35,199 nt of DNA from Lachnospiraceae bacterium (GTDB lineage Bacteria > Bacillota > Clostridia > Lachnospirales > Lachnospiraceae). The translations under genes and the position numbers were made by a program. Below, piece by piece: positions 7,666 to 16,525 of the stretch (its first letter is position 1; each line of letters opens with the position of its first letter). Below the pieces are notes generated by a model. That model saw only the letters and a list, made by a program, of their open reading frames with translations. It searched no databases and had not been told where the DNA came from. Location: assembly GCA_910575475.1 (NCBI GenBank), contig CAJTGD010000050.1, positions 1 to 35,199 of the forward strand. Direction: 5' to 3'.

Positions 7666-8613
7666 TTACTTCAGCACCAGCTCCAGCAGCATCTGCAGGA
7701 ATCTCCCGCAGTCCGCACTGCATCCCACCTGGATCAGCGGAAGCTGCTCCCATACAAAATGATGTCTCCGGTCAATGACAGTCATCCCCAGAGTCAGTCC
7801 GTCCTTGGTCTCCACTCCCACATGAGCCTCCATGGTCTCTACCAGAGTCGGGTCAACGGCGTAGGCCACCGCCATGCAGTCGATCACGGTACAGTATGCG
7901 TCAAAGCCCCGCTTCTTCACGAAACGGATCGCGTTAGCCAGAAAATCCGCTTCCTTCTTATCGCTCTCTTCCAGCCGTTTCACATCCGCATCGCTGAAAT
8001 TCACATCAAAATAGGTTGCCACATCCAGCCCCAGCGCCACCAGCCGGACGCCGGACTCATAGACCACCTTTGCCGCCTCCGGATCTACATACACGTTCCA
8101 TTCACTCTGAGGCGTGTCCCCGGTCGCATTCAAAAAGGCATATTTGTTGAGTCCGAACGCGCCGGAAATGGCAACGATCTCAGGGATCATTTCCTTGATC
8201 TCCGGAGCCTTGATCATGGCCATGGCGATATTGCTCATAGGACCTGTCGCGATCAGCGTCACCTCTCCTGGATTCGCCTTCACCAATTGAATGATCAGAT
8301 CCACCGCATCCAGATCTGCCAGCGGCATCGTGGGCTCCGGCAGGTACGCCTCTGCCTGTCCGTCCTTTCCATGGGTAAATGGGTCCGGCGGAGATTTGCG
8401 GATGATGGGGCCGGCCATGCCGCGGGCAGCGGGAATGTCCGTCCTTCCCAGCAGTTCCAATACCTTTCTTGCGTTTTTGCTCGTCACATCCACCGGATAG
8501 TTTCCATTGACAGCCGTGACAGCCAGTACATCCAGCGCCTCCGACTTGACTGCCATGACGATGGCCATGGAATCATCCATCCCCGGATCACAATCCAATA
8601 TGATCTTCTTCAT
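7666..8613 (-). CDS. Inosine/uridine-preferring nucleoside hydrolase family protein
   Basis: Cytoplasmic protein of 315 residues in the IUNH family, which hydrolyses ribonucleosides to base plus ribose using a bound calcium ion. The calcium-binding signature DCDPGMDD is at 7-14, the substrate segment SEWN is at 170-173 followed by DPEAA, and the ATGPMSNIA stretch is at 122-130. The C-terminal motif is normally HD followed by a small-residue helix; here it reads VID (243-245). The calcium-ligand Asp remains, but the active-site His is replaced by Ile. This points to altered specificity rather than simple loss, since the rest is well kept. Start ATG 8613 has GAAAGGA 8 bases upstream. It sits between the YjbQ and deoxyribosyltransferase genes. 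Confidence 0.88.
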   Translation of the reverse strand: MKKIILDCDPGMDDSMAIVMAVKSEALDVLAVTAVNGNYPVDVTSKNARKVLELLGRTDIPAARGMAGPIIRKSPPDPFTHGKDGQAEAYLPEPTMPLADLDAVDLIIQLVKANPGEVTLIATGPMSNIAMAMIKAPEIKEMIPEIVAISGAFGLNKYAFLNATGDTPQSEWNVYVDPEAAKVVYESGVRLVALGLDVATYFDVNFSDADVKRLEESDKKEADFLANAIRFVKKRGFDAYCTVIDCMAVAYAVDPTLVETMEAHVGVETKDGLTLGMTVIDRRHHFVWEQLPLIQVGCSADCGRFLQMLLELVLK

Positions 8614-8761
8614 GTTCTTTTCCTTTCTATTAAATATACCCACGGCAGATTGATCTGCCGCTCAGTATATACGATTCGCCTGTCATCGTATCTGGCACAG
8701 TACCCTTCGCAGATACGATGCAATCCCGCACCAATACGGGCAGGCGCTTCTCTGCGTCTTA

Positions 8762-9166
8762 TCAGTCACTGACTACCTTCACATAATATTCCCTGTCCCT
8801 GGGCCCGTCAAATTCCAGGAAATAAATTCCCTGGGAGCCGCCCAGCAGCAGCTTCCCTTCATGTACGATAAAGCTGTTTGAAATCCCAAGCAGCGCGGAT
8901 TTTACATGTCCCGCGGCATCCTGAGGGGTATCGTGCTGGTGCTTAAAATCCACCTTCGTAGGGATCAGACGCCGGATTTCCTCGTCCAGATCCACAAATC
9001 CGTCCGGATCCCAGGGCGAATACACCGTGATCCCTGCCGTAGAGTGGGGATTATATACGATGCAGATCCCTTCCTCCACACCGCTCTCCTCTACTGCCTG
9101 TCTGACTTCCTTTGTAATGTCATATACGTCGTTATACTTTGTCTTAATCTTATAATGTTTCAGCAT
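8762..9166 (-). CDS. YjbQ family protein (UPF0047)
   Basis: A 134-residue single-domain protein of the YjbQ/UPF0047 family. Diagnostic segments are PHSTAGITV (41-49), the metal-site-like H-x-H-DTPxDAAGHxKS near 76-90, and LGGSQGIYFLEFDGPRDR near the end. Family members bind a metal and have been reported to show weak thiamine-phosphate synthase activity, but their true role is unsettled. Here the gene lies inside a nucleoside/glycoside operon, 24 bases downstream of the SIS-domain gene and with a GGAGGAACAGG ribosome site. That context suggests metabolite handling rather than thiamine synthesis, which is inference. Confidence 0.9.
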   Translation of the reverse strand: MLKHYKIKTKYNDVYDITKEVRQAVEESGVEEGICIVYNPHSTAGITVYSPWDPDGFVDLDEEIRRLIPTKVDFKHQHDTPQDAAGHVKSALLGISNSFIVHEGKLLLGGSQGIYFLEFDGPRDREYYVKVVSD

Positions 9167-9189
9167 CCTGTTCCTCCTGCCGTCATCCT

Positions 9190-10326
9190 CTATACTATGA
9201 TCTCACTCTCCGTCACCCCGGCCCCGTTTTTGCTGAACGACCAGTCGCCTTCGCAGCCTCTTCCGTATTCCTCTCCGATCAGCTCCGCAATATACGCCGC
9301 GATCAGACATACCGGCGCAAACTGGGTCAGCGGCATGGTAATGGGATACTCCGGCTTCGGCACTTTGATATACACAGCCTTTTCTCCGCCGAAGTCCTCC
9401 GGGCCTCCGTCCGTGATGACCACAAGAGGCCGGTGCAGCACGTTTGCGTATTTCACCATCTCCCTCGCGCGGCTGTGTCCGGGGCTCGTCGTATTGGCAA
9501 CCACTACGGTGCCCATTTCCCTTGCATTTCTCGCAAAGAAATTGAGATGGAACCATTCCTCGGTGTTGATATGCATGGCAAATTTTCCGGCAGCCTCCAG
9601 GATCTTAGCCTGCCCGAACCAGGCCGCCGCATAGTCGAAACCGGAGCCCACAAAATCATAGCATGGGAATCCCTGCCACTCCTCTGCCACAGCCTGGCAG
9701 ACGGTCTTCATCTCCGGAAGCAGCGTTCGGAGCAGTTCCCCCTGTCTCTGGATATCCATGCGGTAATCCATGGCCTGATCCATGGTATACTGATGCCTCA
9801 CCTCACCGAACCGGATCGCCAGCAGCAGCAGAGACATTACGCTCACCAGATAGCTCCGGGTTCCGGGGGCACTCTCAAAGGCCGGGATATCCAGCTTTAA
9901 TATCTTATCCGAATGGATCCCCAGCGGAGACGCTTCATTTCCCGTCACTCCCAGCACGAAGCATCCAAGCTTTCCGGCCCTCTGTACAGCCTCCGACACC
10001 CTGGCCCCGGTGCCCGAATTGCTGACTGCGATCACCAGCGGGTTCCGGCAGTCTACTCCTAAATGCCTCTCACAGTAAAACCGTCCCAGCTCGATGGCCG
10101 TCACCACCTCCGTAGGAATGCCGGTCAGCATTTCGAATGCATGCTTTGTGGCCATCGCAGCCGCCAGGGAATCCCCGCATCCGGTCAATACGATCCTCTG
10201 AATATTGTAGATCTCCTGAAACGAAAGAACCTTTCTGGTCTTTGGTTCCAGGTCGTCATACTGCTGCTCGATCAATTCCGGCAGACTTTCCACCTGTCTG
10301 CTCATAGGATTATCATATTTTTTCAT
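9190..10326 (-). CDS. Double-SIS sugar isomerase / deglycase-like protein
   Basis: A 378-residue protein with two SIS (sugar isomerase) domains, laid out like the isomerase half of GlmS and the FrlB/AgaS group. SIS 1 has GCGDS (49-53) and VSNSGTG (101-107). SIS 2 has FVGSGFDYAAAWFGQAK (225-241) and NTEEWFH (254-260), the latter matching the conserved acid and His region used for proton transfer in this group. Enzymes of this type act on phosphosugars or phosphosugar amines. A kinase of the PfkB family is encoded two genes upstream, as in fructoselysine operons where kinase and SIS deglycase work in sequence. ATG 10326 is preferred over upstream in-frame starts because of its AAAGGAAA site. 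It overlaps the preceding gene by 14 bases, so the two are probably translationally coupled. Confidence 0.85.
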   Translation of the reverse strand: MKKYDNPMSRQVESLPELIEQQYDDLEPKTRKVLSFQEIYNIQRIVLTGCGDSLAAAMATKHAFEMLTGIPTEVVTAIELGRFYCERHLGVDCRNPLVIAVSNSGTGARVSEAVQRAGKLGCFVLGVTGNEASPLGIHSDKILKLDIPAFESAPGTRSYLVSVMSLLLLAIRFGEVRHQYTMDQAMDYRMDIQRQGELLRTLLPEMKTVCQAVAEEWQGFPCYDFVGSGFDYAAAWFGQAKILEAAGKFAMHINTEEWFHLNFFARNAREMGTVVVANTTSPGHSRAREMVKYANVLHRPLVVITDGGPEDFGGEKAVYIKVPKPEYPITMPLTQFAPVCLIAAYIAELIGEEYGRGCEGDWSFSKNGAGVTESEIIV

Positions 10327-11257
10327 CTTTGATTTCCTTTCCATTACACAGTCCGGGATACCAGTATCTTTTTCCCAGCCTTTCCTTTTGCCGATCCATT
10401 TCATTCAGCAGATAACAGCCCTCCAGAGCGATATCGATGGCAAAATTATGCCCGCTTCCCGCGTCAAATTTTTCGCCGGTGCACAGATTGTCCGCTACCG
10501 AACACACCGAACCGCCCCTTCTTCCAAAAAGCGCGGAAAGCGTCACGATAGCCGCGGATTCCCTGTCGCCGTTGAGCACTCCCGCGCGGTTGTAGATCCC
10601 GGCAAATTCTACGTTCCAAGGCTGCATATAGCCTCCCACCCCGGGCCTCCCTCCGCCGATAAAGTCGCTGTCCACCGATACCGTAGTCCCTACATGGTAA
10701 GGAGCATTCAGCCCTTCCGCCGCCTGGACCATGGCCGCTACCACCTCATAGTGGCTGGCCGCGGGATAAGCCGCCGGGATATAAGCCTTTGTCATTCCCT
10801 CTTCTCTTACGATCCCGCTGGAAATGACCACATCTCCCGGCTTCACTTCATCTCCGATCCCGCCGGACCCGCCTACACGCAGGAATGTATGAGCATCCGT
10901 ATATTCCATATAGTCATACAGGATCAGTTCCATCTCCGGAGAACCGCTGCCTCCGCTGACGACTGTGATCCGTGCTCCCTTGTACTCCCCGGTATAACTC
11001 GTAAACATACCGGAACTGCCGATCAGCTCCGCATGCTCCATCCTGTCCGCAATGATCTTCGCCGGATCCCGGTCATAGGCACACAGCGGATCCCGGACTG
11101 TGACCAGCACAAAATCCCCCGCTTTTTCCGGATCGATCTGCGTCAATGCCGGCCTGCCGTTGATGACCAGCCCTCTCTCGGGAACATTCTCATAATATTC
11201 ATAGCGCTCCCGGATATTTTTTATAGATTGTTTTGCTCTGATCTTCTCACTTAACAT
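10313..11257 (-). CDS. Nucleoside phosphorylase, uridine phosphorylase-like (PNP/UDP family)
   Basis: A 314-residue cytoplasmic enzyme of the PNP/UDP phosphorylase family, which splits nucleosides with phosphate to base plus ribose-1-phosphate. Visible landmarks are VTVRDPLCA near the phosphate-binding region, VVSGGSGSPEMELILYDY in place of the usual G-x-G-x-P-x-x-xI, TFLRVGGSGG, and NGDRESAAIVTLSALFG, the counterpart of the N-M-E-S ribose/base-contact motif. It is longer than the usual 250-260 residues because of N-terminal and C-terminal additions. ATG 11257 is chosen as the first ATG. Its ribosome site (AGGAAAGG) is rather distant, so start certainty is moderate, with a GTG at 11296 as the alternative. 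Confidence 0.82.
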   Translation of the reverse strand: MLSEKIRAKQSIKNIRERYEYYENVPERGLVINGRPALTQIDPEKAGDFVLVTVRDPLCAYDRDPAKIIADRMEHAELIGSSGMFTSYTGEYKGARITVVSGGSGSPEMELILYDYMEYTDAHTFLRVGGSGGIGDEVKPGDVVISSGIVREEGMTKAYIPAAYPAASHYEVVAAMVQAAEGLNAPYHVGTTVSVDSDFIGGGRPGVGGYMQPWNVEFAGIYNRAGVLNGDRESAAIVTLSALFGRRGGSVCSVADNLCTGEKFDAGSGHNFAIDIALEGCYLLNEMDRQKERLGKRYWYPGLCNGKEIKDEKI

Positions 11258-11344
11258 GAATTTTACACCAGACCTTTCCTGCACAGACCGGCCCACGTCC
11301 TTCCCGCGCAGTTCAACGGTCTGTTTTTTTCTGATATTGTGCTT

Positions 11345-12232
11345 CTAACGGATTGCCTTCTCCCATGCTTCTCTGCGCATTTCTTCGGTGATCTCTTCCG
11401 GCGCTCCATACTGGGAGATGCACATCGCCGCGGAGATGCTTCCCATCCTTCCGCAGATTTCCGGAGAACGCCCCTCTGCCAGCCCGCACAGGACAGCCCC
11501 GGTCGAACTGTTGCCGCCGCCTGTGGCGTCCACCACATGGACATCCGGCTGGGACGGCACTTCCACGGTTTCCTCCGCCGTGATCATGACCGCTCCCTTT
11601 GCTCCCTGACGCAGGAAGATCAGTTCCAGCCCCCAGTTCCTGAGCCCTTCTATGATCTCCTCCCGGTCTGAGGTGCCGAACAGGTTCTTCGCCTCTGTCA
11701 TATTGATGGAAAATGCATCCAGCTGCTCCGCAATCCTTCTAACGCTTTCCAGATTCTCCTTTTGCGCGGCATCCGCGGCAAGCTCCCACATGATCTTGCA
11801 GGAGGAATCCTTCTTATTTTTCAGGAACGCAGTCCAGAAGTCCGGATCCAGATTTCTGAAAATGTACATTCCCTGGGCGCTCTCCAGATACGGTCCCAAT
11901 TCCTCCCCGGTCGTCTCCAGAGATCGAAAATGTTCCAATCCAAGCGACGGCGTCTCGATCCGCTCGCCGTCCGGAAAATATTCCACGACTGTATGCGGGG
12001 ATCTGGCATCCTTGATCCGGAAGCCTTCCATGGAAATGTGGTTTCTCCTGTACCATTCTCCATGTAGCTTTTCGTAATCCTCTCCGATCCCGGTCACGGC
12101 AATCACGCTGTCGCTCCACAGCCTGATGCCGCACAGTGCATAGAACCCCGCCCCGCCCGGCGCAAGCTTCACGCTTCCGTCCGGAAAATGTATTTCATCC
12201 GTAACTACGGCTGATACTACTACATATTTCAT
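11345..12232 (-). CDS. PfkB-family sugar/nucleoside kinase with substituted catalytic Asp
   Basis: A 295-residue ribokinase-fold protein. Expected features are present: APGGAGF (24-30) in the substrate region, NMTE (177-180) as the Mg-binding NxxE motif, and DATGGGN (235-241) in the anion-hole position. In active PfkB enzymes the last motif is D-T-x-G-A-G-D and its final Asp is the catalytic base; here it is Asn 241. It may be a sub-family with altered chemistry or very low activity. The start is ATG 12232 with GGAGG 5 bases upstream, preferred over ATG 12244. It follows two ADP-ribosylglycohydrolase genes. E. coli yegU/yegV also pairs such a hydrolase with a PfkB kinase. Confidence 0.87.
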   Translation of the reverse strand: MKYVVVSAVVTDEIHFPDGSVKLAPGGAGFYALCGIRLWSDSVIAVTGIGEDYEKLHGEWYRRNHISMEGFRIKDARSPHTVVEYFPDGERIETPSLGLEHFRSLETTGEELGPYLESAQGMYIFRNLDPDFWTAFLKNKKDSSCKIMWELAADAAQKENLESVRRIAEQLDAFSINMTEAKNLFGTSDREEIIEGLRNWGLELIFLRQGAKGAVMITAEETVEVPSQPDVHVVDATGGGNSSTGAVLCGLAEGRSPEICGRMGSISAAMCISQYGAPEEITEEMRREAWEKAIR

Positions 12233-12247
12233 AAAAACCTCCATTTT

Positions 12248-14356
12248 TTACAGCCCTGATCCCTCGTTTTTCACGATCAGGCTGTCGCAGGTCATGGTCC
12301 CCTTGGAGATCAAAAATCCTCCGCCACCGCACCCAAAGGTCTCATCCTCTGCTTCCAGCACCCGCTTTCCGTTGATATCCAGATATAGCCTGCTGCCCTT
12401 TGCCGTCAATTTCATGCGGTATCCTGTTTCTTCCTTATAGGGATACTCCGTTTCTCCAAGAACCCTTCTTTCCCCGTCCTTTTCCAGAATGATCTGTGCT
12501 TTGCAAAACCCGCTGAGCAGGGCGGTGTAAAATCTCCTGTGCCCGGTGCTGCGGACCACCAGCCCGCCCTCCTGATGCAGGCTGTAATATATGACAGATT
12601 CCACACTGTAATCCTTCCATTCCCTGCTTCCGATCGTCACCACACCGTTTGTCTCTGTGTGAGATACGCAGTAGGTCCGCTTAAAGTCAGCCGCAAACTG
12701 CGCCGCAGAGCTTGCAAAGCCTGCCAGCCACAGGGGATTGGTATTCCAGATGGAATTCATCAGCATTCCCCTCTGTGAAAAATCCGCCGGCGCGCCGGTC
12801 CAGTCTATTTCCTTCAATACGATCCTGCCGTCAAACCGTTTCCGGCTTTCAATCTGATATCCCAGCTTGCATATGGACATCCCCTTTGTATCCGGCACCG
12901 TCCAGAAATAGGTTTCCGGCTGTCTGGAAAGCTCCCATCCGTCTCCATAGATCACCTGTATCTGGTTGTCTATATCATAGTAAAGAATATATGGCCTTAG
13001 GTATACCTGGCCGTCGGATTCCCTGTATGCAGCCGTACAGACCACCTGGGAGGAATAAAGCGTCGGGGAGGCAACTGTTGAAAAATTGGCCGCCAGTTTG
13101 GAAAAATCGATAAATGTCTGGGTGGACACATTGGCTGTCACACCCTCCGCCACATGGCTGCATTCGATACAGAGTCCGTTTTCTTCGGAAATCTCATTCC
13201 GGTTAAAGATCCGGACATCCGCCGCTGCCCCGTGGTCAAACTCACATTTCAAGAATCCCTGCACTGCGCCCGGGTATTCGAACGTATATCTGGCTTTCGA
13301 TACAAAGACACTTTCCCCGCGCATTTTCGCGGCAGCCTCCACGATCTTCTTTGTCTCCAGGACCGCATCCGTCACCACGGAACCGCCGTCGGATGTCACC
13401 ACATACATCAGATCCGCAACCGGTCCCCGGAAATCCGCGCCCGCATGGATCCCTTCGATTCCAAGGCGGATACCGTTCAATGCTCCTACATTTCCCGCAT
13501 TGCAGTCCGTATCCCATGCCGCCGAGGCCGCAATGCTGATGGACTTCTGAAAATCGTCGCCGCCCAGGATGAATGCCGCAATGACCATGGCGTGATTGGG
13601 AACCATATGACAGCATCCGTGATAAACCTCATAGCCGTATTTCGGATCCAGATATGCCCGGACCTTCCTCCAGTCTGTCTCTCTGCTGCAGATATCCCGG
13701 ACATCCCGGATGATATCCAGCAGCTCCCGGCTCTTCACATATCCTGCCGCCCGGTCCAGCAGCACGTCGACCCGCTTTTCCTCGAAAGCCATCGCTTCCA
13801 GCGCCGCCAGATGGCAGGCCGCCTCCACCGCGATCCCGTCGTGGCTGACACTGGCCGCATTCCGGACCAGCTCCACCGCCGTGTCCGGATCTCCCGGACA
13901 TGCCATGGCGATGGCGTCAATAAAGATCTGCGCGCCGATCTGCTCTGCCAGGATCTTTCCATTAACAGCAGCAGAACCGCTCCTGGGCGCTTCGATCCCG
14001 TTTTTCAGATTCAGATACGCGGTATGTTCCGTAGAACGTCCCAGTCCGCCCCACCAGAGGATTGTTTTATTTTCGATGATATAATTCAGCCAGGTATCTC
14101 CAAATGCCTTCGCTGGCGTATTTTTTTGGAATCCGTGATCCGCAATGGCCCGGAAAAAAGCAAATGTACCGGAAATATCATCATCCGCCACGATCAGGGG
14201 CACCCCCACCTTTTCATGGACATAATACCGGATCTCTCCAAAGGTATCCCGGATCTTTTCATAGCTCCACCCTTCCACGGGCCTCCCCAGATATACGCCG
14301 AGGATCTTTCCCAGCACCCCGGCATAAATATTGTTTTCGTATTTCTTTACGCTCAT
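12248..14356 (-). CDS. ADP-ribosylglycohydrolase family protein with C-terminal beta-sandwich (paralogue 2)
   Basis: A 702-residue protein. Residues 1 to about 350 form an all-helical ADP-ribosylglycohydrolase (DraG/ARH) domain, a family that hydrolyses N- or O-glycosidic bonds of ADP-ribosyl compounds using two Mg ions. The metal-ligand motifs are DDDISGT (58-64), replacing the usual T-D-D-T, and WDTDCNAGNVG (281-291). Residues from about 370 are beta-rich. The last 190 residues look like a LamG/DUF1080-type concanavalin-like sandwich, with DYSVESVIYYSL, a HRRFYTALL repeat-like strand and a LDINGKRVLEAED segment. There is no signal peptide, so it acts inside the cell. It is a tandem paralogue of the next upstream gene, aligned residue for residue at the motifs. 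The start at 14356 has AAGGTGG about 13 bases upstream, rather far. Confidence 0.87.
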   Translation of the reverse strand: MSVKKYENNIYAGVLGKILGVYLGRPVEGWSYEKIRDTFGEIRYYVHEKVGVPLIVADDDISGTFAFFRAIADHGFQKNTPAKAFGDTWLNYIIENKTILWWGGLGRSTEHTAYLNLKNGIEAPRSGSAAVNGKILAEQIGAQIFIDAIAMACPGDPDTAVELVRNAASVSHDGIAVEAACHLAALEAMAFEEKRVDVLLDRAAGYVKSRELLDIIRDVRDICSRETDWRKVRAYLDPKYGYEVYHGCCHMVPNHAMVIAAFILGGDDFQKSISIAASAAWDTDCNAGNVGALNGIRLGIEGIHAGADFRGPVADLMYVVTSDGGSVVTDAVLETKKIVEAAAKMRGESVFVSKARYTFEYPGAVQGFLKCEFDHGAAADVRIFNRNEISEENGLCIECSHVAEGVTANVSTQTFIDFSKLAANFSTVASPTLYSSQVVCTAAYRESDGQVYLRPYILYYDIDNQIQVIYGDGWELSRQPETYFWTVPDTKGMSICKLGYQIESRKRFDGRIVLKEIDWTGAPADFSQRGMLMNSIWNTNPLWLAGFASSAAQFAADFKRTYCVSHTETNGVVTIGSREWKDYSVESVIYYSLHQEGGLVVRSTGHRRFYTALLSGFCKAQIILEKDGERRVLGETEYPYKEETGYRMKLTAKGSRLYLDINGKRVLEAEDETFGCGGGGFLISKGTMTCDSLIVKNEGSGL

Positions 14357-14382
14357 CGTTTTGCTTCAACCACCTTCATTTT

Positions 14383-16500
14383 TTATGCTCTTTCCACAAC
14401 AAACCCATCTCCCAGGATCGCGCCGGAATCCACTACAAAACCGGCCTGTCCGCAGGAGTACTCCGAGTCCTCTGCGCGCAGCACATTCTCTTCGTCTATC
14501 TTCAGCTCCAGCGTTTCTCCTTTGACCGTAAACGCCAGCTTGTGCGTCTCGTCAATCTGATAGCCGAAGGGTTCTTTTGCCAAGATGATCCTCTGTTCAT
14601 TTTTCTGCTTATAGATCTCTGCGCACCCTTCTGTCAGCACCGCGCCGTAATACTGCCTGTGCCCCTTTGCGCGGGCCGTAAGCCCGGCCAGGTCCTGCTG
14701 GGAAAATGTGATCACAGAGGATACGGTATAGTCATCCCAATCGCTGCTTCCTGTGGTCACCACGCCGTTCTCCCGTTCATGGCAGATGGAAAAGGTGACC
14801 GTATAATCCGGGTTAAAATGATCTGCCGAGGAAATAAAGGTTTTCAGCCAGGAGGCGGTGGTGATCCACGGCGTCAGACTGGGCGTCATTTCCATGGAGC
14901 GCCCCATCTCATACCGCACCGGGGCGTTGGACCAGTCCAGCGTGTTCAGGATGATACTGCCGTCCACCCGGAACATGCTAGTTAAGGTAATCCCCAGCCG
15001 GTATACCGCATGGCCCCTGGTATCCGGCACCGTCCACCGGATCACATTGCGTCCCTTTTTCAGCTTCACGGTATTCCCATACCGGATCGAGAGCTCGTCA
15101 TTTTCATCGAAGTACTGGATAAAAAGCCGGAAATCCGGATTCACATCCTCCACCGCTGTCACGCAGGCCGTGATCTCCTGTCCACTGTACAGGGTCGGGG
15201 AACAGAGCACGTCAAAATAGCTTGTCCCTTCCTTCCCTTTTGGTTTCAGGTCGATAAAGGTATCCACACAGCAGCTTGCGTGGACCCCTGCGCCCAGGCC
15301 TTCATAGGAGATCTTGCAGCCAGGCTCCCCTGTAGTTTCGTAAGCATTCTCGATCCGGGTCAGCACCTGCTCTTCCGGGTTTCCGTCAAACGGAATCACG
15401 CCCTGTACGCTTCCTGGATATTCAAAGGCATACCGCTCCTTCGGGATCTCCACCTCTTCCCCATTCAATATGGCGGCTGCTTTTACGATCTTTCTCGTCT
15501 CAAGGACCGCATCGGAAACCGTCTCGCCTCCGTCGCTGCTGACCACATACAGGCGGTCCGCAACCGGCTTTCTCAGATCCGTCCCCGTAGAAAAGCCTTC
15601 CAGTCCCAGGCGGATCCCGTTCAGGCATCCCACATTTCCGGAATTGCAGTCCGTATCCCACCCTGCGGAGCATGCAATCATGCATGCCCTGTTGAAATCA
15701 TCGCCGCCCAGGATCAGCGCCATCAAAAGGGTCAGGTGGTTGGTGACCATCGGGCAGTTTCCGGGATATTTGTCATATCCGTGCTCCCGGGCGATCCAGT
15801 CCCGCACCTCATGCCAGTCCTCTGCCGCCCTGCAGCGCCGCCTCAGCTCGCCCACCAGACCTTCAAAAAACGGGTTGTCTATATACTCCAGGCCCTTGTC
15901 CAGAAGCGTGTCTATGTCCTTTTCTTCAAATGCCATGGCCTCCATCACGGCCAGATACACCGCCGCATCGACGGCCAGCCCGTCATGGCTGACACTGGCT
16001 GCTTTTCTTGCCATGTCCGCCGCCCGGTTCGGATTGGCCGGATTGGCAAGGGCCCAGGTGTCAATAAAGATCTCCGATCCGATCTGCTCCGACATGCTCT
16101 TTCCGTTCAGCTTTTCGCTTCCGCTCTCCGGAGCCTTGATCCCGTTTTTCAGACGGAGATACGCGGTATGCTCCGTACTCCTGCACAGCCCGCCCCACCA
16201 CAGGATGGTCTCATTTTCCACAATATAGTTCAGCCAGGCATTTCCGATATCCTCCGCCGTCAGCCCCGCGCTGTAGCCGTTGTCCTCCAGCGCCCGGAAG
16301 AACGCGAAGGTTCCTGAGATGTCATCGTCCGGCACGATCAGAGGCGCTCCGGTAAAATGTCCCTTATAGTAGTACACTTCCCCAAAATGCTCCCGGATCT
16401 TTTCAAAGCTCCAGCCCTCCACGGGCCTGCCCAGGTATACCCCGATGATCTTTCCGAGCACACCCGCATATATTTGATTCTGATAATCCTTGATACTCAT
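14383..16500 (-). CDS. ADP-ribosylglycohydrolase family protein with C-terminal beta-sandwich (paralogue 1)
   Basis: A 705-residue paralogue of the gene downstream, sharing LGRPVEGWS, DDDISGTFAFFRA (58-70), TILWWGGL, RSTEHTAYL, SVSHDG and WDTDCNSGNVG (281-291) at identical positions. The ARH catalytic domain fills the first half. The second half is beta-rich with a carbohydrate-binding-like C-terminal sandwich (FSQQDLAGLTARAKG, AFTVKGETLELKID, SCGQAGFVVDSG). ATG 16500 is chosen because GGAGG lies 6 bases upstream, while the ATG at 16512 overlaps that site. The gene lies 25 bases after the second permease gene, so its substrate is probably what the transporter brings in. The two copies differ mostly in residues 40-50, 120-165 and the C-terminal half, which suggests related but different substrates or leaving groups. 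Confidence 0.88.
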   Translation of the reverse strand: MSIKDYQNQIYAGVLGKIIGVYLGRPVEGWSFEKIREHFGEVYYYKGHFTGAPLIVPDDDISGTFAFFRALEDNGYSAGLTAEDIGNAWLNYIVENETILWWGGLCRSTEHTAYLRLKNGIKAPESGSEKLNGKSMSEQIGSEIFIDTWALANPANPNRAADMARKAASVSHDGLAVDAAVYLAVMEAMAFEEKDIDTLLDKGLEYIDNPFFEGLVGELRRRCRAAEDWHEVRDWIAREHGYDKYPGNCPMVTNHLTLLMALILGGDDFNRACMIACSAGWDTDCNSGNVGCLNGIRLGLEGFSTGTDLRKPVADRLYVVSSDGGETVSDAVLETRKIVKAAAILNGEEVEIPKERYAFEYPGSVQGVIPFDGNPEEQVLTRIENAYETTGEPGCKISYEGLGAGVHASCCVDTFIDLKPKGKEGTSYFDVLCSPTLYSGQEITACVTAVEDVNPDFRLFIQYFDENDELSIRYGNTVKLKKGRNVIRWTVPDTRGHAVYRLGITLTSMFRVDGSIILNTLDWSNAPVRYEMGRSMEMTPSLTPWITTASWLKTFISSADHFNPDYTVTFSICHERENGVVTTGSSDWDDYTVSSVITFSQQDLAGLTARAKGHRQYYGAVLTEGCAEIYKQKNEQRIILAKEPFGYQIDETHKLAFTVKGETLELKIDEENVLRAEDSEYSCGQAGFVVDSGAILGDGFVVERA

Positions 16501-16525
16501 GTTGTCCTCCATATTTTATGTTGAC

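Noticed and set aside
10388..11254. Long plus-strand frame opposite the nucleoside phosphorylase
   Set aside because: Antisense shadow of a gene with clear family motifs, in GC-rich DNA with few stops.
12412..14560. Long plus-strand frames within the ARH genes
   Set aside because: They mirror well-supported minus-strand enzymes, are rich in Arg, His and Pro as expected for antisense shadows, and lack ribosome sites.
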